Assembly: GCF_016743335.1 (NCBI RefSeq)
Contig: NZ_WCJE01000018.1
Coordinates: 1 to 41,347 of the forward strand
Length of the DNA: 41,347 nt
Reading direction: 5' to 3'
Source of the DNA: Streptococcus suis
Lineage (GTDB): Bacteria > Bacillota > Bacilli > Lactobacillales > Streptococcaceae
Shown here: piece after piece, positions 32,157-39,200 of the stretch
Layout of the letters: each line of letters starts with the position of its first letter
Numbering within the stretch: position 1 is the first letter of the stretch
Made by a program: the position numbers and the translations under genes
The notes under the pieces: generated by a model
What the model saw: only the letters and a program-made list of their open reading frames with translations
The model's database searches: none
Told to the model about the DNA's origin: nothing

Positions 32157-33248
32157 ATGACAATCTACAACTTCTCTGCAGGTCCTGCAGTATTGCCAAA
32201 ACCAGTACTTGAACGTGCCCAAGCTGAATTCTTGGACTACAATGGTTCGGGAATGAGTGTTTTGGAGATGTCCCATCGCTCCAAGGACTTCGATGATATT
32301 ATTAAAGGTGCTGAAGCGACCCTGCGTGAACTTATGGCTATTCCTGATAACTACAAGGTGTTGTTCTTACAAGGTGGAGCATCTTTGGAATTTACCATGA
32401 TTCCTCTCAACTTTGCCCAAGGTAAAAAAGCCTACTATCTTGTCGGTGGCTCATGGGGTAAAAAAGCCTATACTGAGGCTGTGAAGCTGTCTAAAACAAT
32501 TGACTTTGAACCAATCTTGCTTGGCTCTACAGAAGATATCACCTATGCAGAATTGCCAACCTTCGATAAAAATGATATTGATCCAACTGCTGCTTACGTG
32601 CATTTGACAACAAACAATACCATTGAAGGTACAGCTGTTTACGATATTCCAGATACCAACGGTGTTCCAGTTATTGGTGATATGTCTTCAAACATCTTGG
32701 CGGCTCGCTACAATGTGGAAGACTTTGCCATGATTTATGCTGGCGCTCAGAAAAATATTGGTCCTGCTGGTGTGACGGTGGTGATTGTTCGTGAGGACTT
32801 CCTCAATGATCAACCAATGCTTTCAAGCATGTTGGACTACCGTATTCAAGCAGAAAATGACTCTCTTTATAATACACCGCCAGCTTACTCTATCTACATT
32901 TCCAAACTCGTCTTCGAATGGGTCAAGGAAATCGGTGGTGTGGACGAAATGGAAAAAATCAACCGTGAAAAGTCTGGTTTGCTTTATGACTATATTGACA
33001 CGTCAGCTTTTTACAGCAACCCTGTTCGTAAAAAAGAAGAGCGTTCAGTAGCGAACATTCCTTTTGTCTCACCAAGTGAAGAATTAGATGCTAAATTTGT
33101 CAAAGAAGCAACAGCAGCTGGTTTTAAAAACATCAAAGGTCACCGTTCAGTAGGTGGGATGCGGGCGTCGCTCTATAATGCTTTCCCACGTCAAGGTGTG
33201 GTTGAATTGATTGACTTTATGAAAAAATTTGCAGCGGAGAATGTTTAA
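32157..33248 (+). CDS. serC: Phosphoserine aminotransferase
   Basis: PLP enzyme of 363 residues that transaminates 3-phosphohydroxypyruvate with glutamate, the second step of serine synthesis. [37 protein letters not shown] and the PLP lysine K199 in [13 protein letters not shown] are diagnostic; the end RASLYNAFP is also typical. GGAGG lies before ATG 32157. Its stop overlaps the GNAT start by one base. With serA downstream it forms most of the serine pathway; no phosphoserine phosphatase gene is in the window. Confidence 0.95.
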   Translation: MTIYNFSAGPAVLPKPVLERAQAEFLDYNGSGMSVLEMSHRSKDFDDIIKGAEATLRELMAIPDNYKVLFLQGGASLEFTMIPLNFAQGKKAYYLVGGSWGKKAYTEAVKLSKTIDFEPILLGSTEDITYAELPTFDKNDIDPTAAYVHLTTNNTIEGTAVYDIPDTNGVPVIGDMSSNILAARYNVEDFAMIYAGAQKNIGPAGVTVVIVREDFLNDQPMLSSMLDYRIQAENDSLYNTPPAYSIYISKLVFEWVKEIGGVDEMEKINREKSGLLYDYIDTSAFYSNPVRKKEERSVANIPFVSPSEELDAKFVKEATAAGFKNIKGHRSVGGMRASLYNAFPRQGVVELIDFMKKFAAENV

Positions 33249-33805
33249 TGGAAATTAGATTAGCACATCCAAATGAGATGGAGGCTATTGTCAATATTCT
33301 TGAAGATGCTCGTGCATTTCTAGCAACCTCCGGTATCAATCAATGGCAGGGAGAGTATCCTAATAAAGAGAATATCTTTGATGACATTCTTTCTGGCAGA
33401 GGTTACGTTGGTATAGTTGACGGTAAGGTGGCAGCTTATGCCGCCATTCATCATGGTCAAGCAGCAGAATATGAGGCCATATATGAAGGAAAATGGCAGC
33501 ACAATCATCCTGTATATACAACATTTCATAGAATTGCAGCAGCTGACGAATTTCGTGGTCAAGGAATCATACAAACTTTTTTGCAAGGTTTAATTGAAGG
33601 TCAAAAAGGACCGGATTTCCGCTGTGATACCCACGAGCAGAATAAGACAATGCAGCACATTCTAAAAAAATTAGGCTATGTCTATTGTGGTAAAGTCCCA
33701 ATAGATGGAGAACGTCTAGCCTATCAAAAAATCAAGCACAAGAGCGAGCGGAGTCTTTACCAGGAAATCAGTGAAGACGACCGTTGGTTACTCGGAAATA
33801 ATTAA
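33248..33805 (+). CDS. GNAT-family acetyltransferase within the ser operon
   Basis: 185 residues. EIRLAHPNEMEAIVNILEDARAFLATSGINQWQGEYPNKENI is typical of a GNAT subgroup common in lactic bacteria, and FHRIAAADEFRGQGIIQTFLQGLIE is motif A with the acetyl-CoA loop RGQGI. FRCDTHEQNKTMQHILKKLGYVYCGKV is motif B. It is translationally coupled to serC (TAATG). The substrate is unknown; its place between serC and serA suggests a link to amino acid metabolism. A terminator-like hairpin follows it. Confidence 0.85.
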   Translation: MEIRLAHPNEMEAIVNILEDARAFLATSGINQWQGEYPNKENIFDDILSGRGYVGIVDGKVAAYAAIHHGQAAEYEAIYEGKWQHNHPVYTTFHRIAAADEFRGQGIIQTFLQGLIEGQKGPDFRCDTHEQNKTMQHILKKLGYVYCGKVPIDGERLAYQKIKHKSERSLYQEISEDDRWLLGNN

Positions 33806-33821
33806 TGAAATAAAGAAAGTC

Positions 33822-33845
33822 AGGCGGCAGCTATTCCGCCTTTTT
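33822..33845 (+). terminator. Intra-operon terminator between the GNAT gene and serA
   Basis: AGGCGG (33822-33827) pairs with CCGCCT (33836-33841), loop of eight, then TTTTT. It ends 12 bases before the serA start codon and no separate serA promoter is visible. Confidence 0.7.
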
Positions 33846-33857
33846 AGGTAAAAATAA

Positions 33858-35039
33858 ATGGTATTTAGCGTACGAACCTTTAACAATATTAACCAAGTTG
33901 GTTTGAAGGAATTGGGCAATCGTTTCCAGATTGACGGAGATCATGCAGCAAATCCAGATGCCTTTATCATCCGTTCTGAAAACTTGCATGGCTTTGATTT
34001 TCCCGAAAATCTGAAAGCCATTGCCCGTGCTGGTGCAGGGACTAATAATATTCCAATCGAAGAGGCAACTGAGAAAGGGATCGTGGTCTTCAACACTCCA
34101 GGTGCCAATGCCAATGCCGTAAAAGAGGCAGTCATTGCTTCCATCCTCTTGTCAGCGCGTGACTATATCGGAGCGACGGCATGGGCAAATACATTGTCAG
34201 GAGATGATGTGCCTAAGCAGGTTGAAGCAGGTAAGAAGCAGTTTGCTGGGACAGAGATTTCAGGTAAGACTCTTGGTGTTATCGGACTTGGTGCTATCGG
34301 TGCGCGCATTGCTAACGATGCCCGCCGTCTGGGTATGAATGTGCTTGGTTACGATCCTTATGTATCGATTGAAACGGCTTGGAGCATTTCCAGCCATGTC
34401 AAACGTGTGGATGATTTGAAAGAAATCTTTAGCAACGCGGATTACATTACTGTTCATGTTCCTTTGACAGACAAGACCCGCGATTTATTCAATGCGGACA
34501 GTTTTGGTCAAATGAAGAAAGGAACGACTTTGATTAACTTCGCCCGTGGTGAGTTGGTCAATAACGCTGACCTGTTTGAAGCTATCGAAGCAGGAGTTAT
34601 CAAGAACTACATCACTGACTTCGGAACAGAAGAAGTGCTCAACAAAGACAATATTATTGTCTTCCCACATGTTGGTGGGTCAACAGAAGAAGCGGAGCTC
34701 AACTGTGCCATTGCGGCTGGTCAGACCATTCGCCGTTTTATGGAGACTGGTGAAATCATCAACTCAGTTAACTTCCCAAATGTCAAACAGTTCTTGGATG
34801 CACCGTATCGGATTACTCTCATCAACAAAAACATTCCAAACATGGTGGCAAAAATTACCACAGCCGTGTCTGAATTGGGCATCAACATTGACAATATTAT
34901 CAACAAGTCAAAAGGTGACTATGCTTACACCTTGTTAGACTTGGATGAAGCAGATAAGGCAAAGATTGATCAGTTAGTTGCTAACTTTGAAGCGACCGAT
35001 GCGATTGTCAAGGTTCGTGTTATCCAAAATAAAAACTAG
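33858..35039 (+). CDS. serA: D-3-phosphoglycerate dehydrogenase
   Basis: NAD-dependent enzyme of 393 residues for the first step of serine synthesis. The Rossmann loop GLGAIGARIANDARRLGMNVLGYDP, catalytic arginine in INFARGELVNN, the glutamate in the TDFGTEEVL region and the histidine in VFPHVGGSTEEAE are present. A C-terminal ACT domain (RITLINKNIPNMVAKITTAVSELGINIDNIINKSKGDYAYTLLDL) could give serine feedback control. Shorter than the long type with an extra regulatory domain. Only a weak AGG site precedes ATG 33858, and a terminator hairpin ends just before it, so serA output may be restrained. Confidence 0.93.
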   Translation: MVFSVRTFNNINQVGLKELGNRFQIDGDHAANPDAFIIRSENLHGFDFPENLKAIARAGAGTNNIPIEEATEKGIVVFNTPGANANAVKEAVIASILLSARDYIGATAWANTLSGDDVPKQVEAGKKQFAGTEISGKTLGVIGLGAIGARIANDARRLGMNVLGYDPYVSIETAWSISSHVKRVDDLKEIFSNADYITVHVPLTDKTRDLFNADSFGQMKKGTTLINFARGELVNNADLFEAIEAGVIKNYITDFGTEEVLNKDNIIVFPHVGGSTEEAELNCAIAAGQTIRRFMETGEIINSVNFPNVKQFLDAPYRITLINKNIPNMVAKITTAVSELGINIDNIINKSKGDYAYTLLDLDEADKAKIDQLVANFEATDAIVKVRVIQNKN

Positions 35040-35040
35040 T

Positions 35041-35535
35041 ATGTATGTGAAAACGATCTATCAAAGTCCACTTGGGCCTATGTCCCTTGTTGCTAGTGAT
35101 AGGGGCATGCGAGGAGCTTGGTTTGAGGGACAAAAATATTTTGAACGAGGCTTGAATGAGAAAGCTATTTTAGCATCCCATCCCATTTTAGACCAGACCA
35201 GTCTCTTGCTGGATGCTTATTTTTCAGGTCAAGATGTGGATTTTACTAGCCTGCCTCTTGAAGCTATTGGGACTGAATTTCAGGAAAATGTCTGGACTCT
35301 ATTGAAAGAAATCCCTCATGGTCAGACGACTAGCTATGGACAACTTGCCCAGCAACTGGGCCTTCGTTCTGGGCAGGCAGTAGGAGGAGCAGTTGGGTGC
35401 AATCCCTATTCTATTATTGTTCCCTGTCACCGTGTTCTCAATCAGAAAGGACAGTTGACAGGCTATGCTGGAGGACTGGATAAAAAAATCTGGCTCTTGC
35501 AACATGAAAATCCACAGTTTGAGGTGAAGAAATGA
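35041..35535 (+). CDS. ogt: Methylated-DNA--protein-cysteine methyltransferase
   Basis: DNA repair protein of 164 residues that removes alkyl groups from O6 of guanine to its own cysteine. The acceptor is C129 in IIVPCHRVL, preceded by the helix-turn-helix part TTSYGQLAQQLGLRSGQAVGGAVGCNP and followed by GYAGGLDKKIWLLQHE. ATG 35041 starts one base after the serA stop; a longer in-frame ORF from 34978 would sit inside serA. No ribosome site of its own is seen, so coupling to serA is likely. Overlaps the next gene by four bases. Confidence 0.93.
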   Translation: MYVKTIYQSPLGPMSLVASDRGMRGAWFEGQKYFERGLNEKAILASHPILDQTSLLLDAYFSGQDVDFTSLPLEAIGTEFQENVWTLLKEIPHGQTTSYGQLAQQLGLRSGQAVGGAVGCNPYSIIVPCHRVLNQKGQLTGYAGGLDKKIWLLQHENPQFEVKK

Positions 35536-35885
35536 TCATATTTTATGAATATCCTAAATGTTCGACTTGTCGGGCAGCAAAAGCAGAGCTGAAGAGTTTG
35601 GGCTTGGAATTTGAAGCTATTGACATTAAGTCAACACCGCCTAGTGCTGAAGAGTTAAAAGCTTGGATGGAAGCAACAGGTCTTGAATTGAAAAAGTATT
35701 TTAATACTTCAGGAAATAGTTACCGCGAACTTGGTCTGAAGGATAAATTTGATAGTTTGACGGTGGATCAAGCATTAGACTTATTAGCTAATGATGGTAT
35801 GCTGATTAAACGTCCATTACTTATTCGAGATGGAAAAATCTTACAGATTGGCTATCGAACAAAATATGAAAATCTCGGCTTATAA
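35532..35885 (+). CDS. ArsC/Spx-family thioredoxin-fold protein
   Basis: 117 residues. FYEYPKCSTCRAAKAELKSLGLEFEAIDIKSTPPSAEEL has the ArsC-fold CSTC redox motif at residues 10-13, and KRPLLIRDGKILQIGYRTKYENL is the conserved C-terminal segment. It is of the YusI/YffB-like arsenate reductase-related group; unlike Spx it is not obviously an RNA polymerase binder. Redox partner and substrate are unknown. ATGA overlap with ogt; terminator at its stop codon. Confidence 0.85.
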   Translation: MIIFYEYPKCSTCRAAKAELKSLGLEFEAIDIKSTPPSAEELKAWMEATGLELKKYFNTSGNSYRELGLKDKFDSLTVDQALDLLANDGMLIKRPLLIRDGKILQIGYRTKYENLGL

Positions 35886-35899
35886 GGTCGGGATTTTTT
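35871..35899 (+). terminator. Terminator of the ser-ogt operon
   Basis: AATCTCGGC (35871-35879) pairs with GTCGGGATT (35887-35895), two G-U pairs, loop of seven, then T6. Confidence 0.8.
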
Positions 35900-36022
35900 A
35901 TTGACTATAAAAGTCTAAATAAAGGGCAATAGTTACCAATCATGCAATGAGTATAAATAGACATAATAAACATATATGAAAACTATATATATTTGTATGA
36001 TTGAAACCAAGAAAATTTCAAA

Positions 36023-36061
36023 GATTTTTTCAGAACTCTCTGCAAAACTGCTGAAAAAATC
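36023..36061. promoter_or_regulatory. Inverted repeat upstream of the surface-protein gene
   Basis: GATTTTTTCAG (36023-36033) and CTGAAAAAATC (36051-36061) are perfect 11-base arms around a 17-base loop. It may be a regulator site or RNA hairpin. The 330-base gap from 35886 to 36217 otherwise holds AT-rich sequence, the TA tract and the promoter. Confidence 0.6.
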
Positions 36062-36070
36062 GCGTTTGCA

Positions 36071-36088
36071 TATATATATATATATATA
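36071..36088. repeat. (TA)9 dinucleotide tract
   Basis: Nine uninterrupted TA units upstream of the surface-protein promoter. Such tracts can change length by slippage and alter promoter spacing or DNA bending. Confidence 0.9.
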
Positions 36089-36146
36089 ACAGTGAAATTT
36101 GTTTGTTTTTTGCCGTAAACTACTTTTATTTTTTAAAAAAATTTAG

Positions 36147-36152
36147 TATAAT
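36147..36152 (+). promoter_or_regulatory. -10 box of the surface-protein gene
   Basis: TATAAT, 65 bases before the start codon. The -35 position has only TTTTAT (36124-36129), so activation or the AT-rich upstream DNA may be needed. Confidence 0.55.
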
Positions 36153-36217
36153 ATTGCTGAAATAACAACGTGATAAAGAATAATTATGCATATAAGTATA
36201 TGAAATGGAGTAAAGTT

Positions 36218-39200
36218 ATGAAAAAGGTAAGATACTTTCTTAGTTCTTTCTTATTACTTGTTCTATGTTTGGATATTATTCGGCTACCGATAACAATTTT
36301 TTCGGAATCAGTTAGTGCTACAACGCCACTAACCATTCGGACTAAGTATCTAGAACATCTGAAGGAAGATGGTCAAAAGCTGGCCATTAAGCTAGATACC
36401 AGTCAAAAGCAGCTCGATAGGCTAGATGTGATTGTCCAGATTGAAGAGGGAGTAGACATCAGCAAAGGGCTTTCCTTGGTGCTCCAGAATGAGCTGGAAC
36501 TGGAAAGTCAGCTGGATGAGCAAGGGATGCTCAAGGAAAAACTTCCACTAGGTTTTGTCAAGGACGAAGATTATCGTGAAGAAGATGCGCCCAAGGAATT
36601 TCCTGAGCAGGAAGTTGCCCCAACTGATGCAACACAGGATTCTCTAGAAGCTCCCTTGCCTGTATATGGTCTAGGCTATTACTCCATCAAAATCAAGCCA
36701 GATCCTGAACGCCATATAGAGTGGAAGGTAGATGAAGAGCAGCCTGAGCGGAGATACGAGGAAATTCTGCTACGCTTGAAGATAAAGAGTCCGCTACAAA
36801 CTGGTCAATTTATGGCCGTTCTGTCTTCAGATTATAAGACCATCTTAACAGAAGACTGGAAAACATTTGAAGAATTGGTCAATAGAAATAGTATAGAGAT
36901 GGTGACTGATTCCGCAGCCTTCGATACCTCACAACCAGTCTCAGAAAAATCGGTTTCTGATACCGAGCAGCAAGTCTCAGAAAAATCAGTTTCTGAGACC
37001 GAGCAGCCAATTCCAGAAACTTCTGAATCTATTTCTGACAACACGCAGTCTAATCCAGTACCTGAAGGCGAAGAGGTGCTACAAGAAGAACAAGCTTTAG
37101 CCATTCAAACAGCTAATCTACGCTTGGTATTACATGAATACGAAGAAGGTGTTTTGCAACCTAGCAAGCCCATCGCAGGTGCGGAGTTTTCTATGATAGC
37201 TGTAGGAAATTTTGAAAGCGCTCACAAAGGTCGTACAGATGAACAAGGAGTCTTGGAATGGCGAGATTTGCCCGTAGGTGAGTACCAGATCAGTCAATTG
37301 TCAACAGCTCAAGGTTACGAAGTAGAGAAACAGCTGCCAGCCATTCAGTTGCAAGAAAGTGGAGCCGAAAAAATAATCCATGTCACCAATGCTAAAAAGA
37401 ATGAGTTAGAAGGACAGGTTGGTAGTATGTTGCGCTCTGCTCGGACAAGGAGGGCTGTAACAGAAACGAATACGAATAGTACAACTACCATTATCAACAA
37501 TCCGAATGGAACAACCACTACTGTTACACGAGAAGAAGAGATTACAAAATACATTTTTGATACGATTCGGATTGAGATTCCGGGGGTAACACGTCATTTT
37601 AGACAGGGAGGAGATTTACGCAAGAAAGAAATTCAGGTTACCTCTACTGGTGAAAAGAAGATTATTTGGGAATATATTACAACCGTTACTGGAGCAAGTG
37701 ATAGATATATCAAACAAATTGCAAATACTTTTATGGTGCCAGTTGACTCAGGACTTGGAGCACCTAAGATTACATCTATTATCGACAACCAAGGACAAAC
37801 GCTTGAAAATCCTGAGACGAGTCAGTATAGTGATTCTGGTAGATTTAATTCTGTTACAAATCAGTTGCCGATTCAAGATGGCACATATGTGTACACCATT
37901 GAAACACCGATTCTTCTTCCAAGTGAGAACTACACACTGGATTATTATTCGGATGTTAAGGTGCAAGCGCCGATACGTTCCCGTTTGACACAAAATGGAC
38001 AAACGATTGTATTAACTAGGGAGGAGGAGCGGAACATTAAAAGTGCAGGTAGTTTGACCTTGCCAAGTGATCAAACCACCTCACCCTATGATACACCCAA
38101 ATTATCAGATACCATTCGAGTGAATGGTCGCTATCGCGAGTCTGATAATAAGGTGATTGAGTGGTATACCTCTCGTCTCAATACGACAGATAGTGTACAA
38201 ACGTATACATTTGACGTTGCTGAAGATAAGAATACACAAGCGGTTCATTCAAAGACTGTCTATGTCTATGAACCTACTGAGGGGGGAAATTATAATCTAA
38301 AGAGTACGCAAACAGTTGATAAAGCGCAAAGTCAAATCACAGTAAGTGATGTTCCAGTAGGAGGCATTGCTGTTGTCGAAACAATCACCAACGTGACAAA
38401 TGAAAAAGCCAATCATACGATTACGGGAGCATCGCTAGAAGCACTAAAAGGTGATATTACAATACAGAAAAAATGGGCAACTGGTACGGAGAAGACCGCT
38501 GTCACTTTTTCTGTCAATGGTGGAAGTTATCGAGACCATAAAGTAACCTTGCCAGAAAATCAGTCACAGGTAACAGTTTCAAATGTCGAAAAGTTTTCTG
38601 GAACAGGCAGTATTGCCACAAAAACACGAATATACTATGAAGTGACCGAAGATGTTCCAGTTGGCTATGCGCTTTCTACTGCACAGATGGATTGGAAAAA
38701 CTTGCAGTATGTCTTTACGAATAAAAAGGATACTAGCCAACCTATCACACCTACGCCACCAGGTTCTTGCGAATCATACGGTGTCACAAGTGTTGAACCA
38801 GTCAATATTAACTGGTTGACTTGGCAACGAGGTAGTAATAGATGGGGAGGATTCCACGGGTCGTTAAAATTCTACTTCAAATTACCAGCTTTTGCTAAAG
38901 AAGGTGATAGCTTTACAATTGAATTGCCAAGAGAATTAAAACTCGAACACTTAGCAAATCCATCTGTCGAATGGACACCTGTTTATAAATCAGGTACAGA
39001 TGTAATCCTTGCTCGGACCTACCATGTAGAAGATAGAAAATTAAAATTTGTGCTGACATCTGCTGCTTACTCTGTGAACGAATACAGTGGGTGGTTTGAA
39101 ATTGGTAGTGATCAGAGTGCAAACCTAGTTCAGATAAATAACGATACGAATGTAGCTGGAAAAAAATATCTGACTGGTGTGCGTCCAGAAGTACCTGTCT

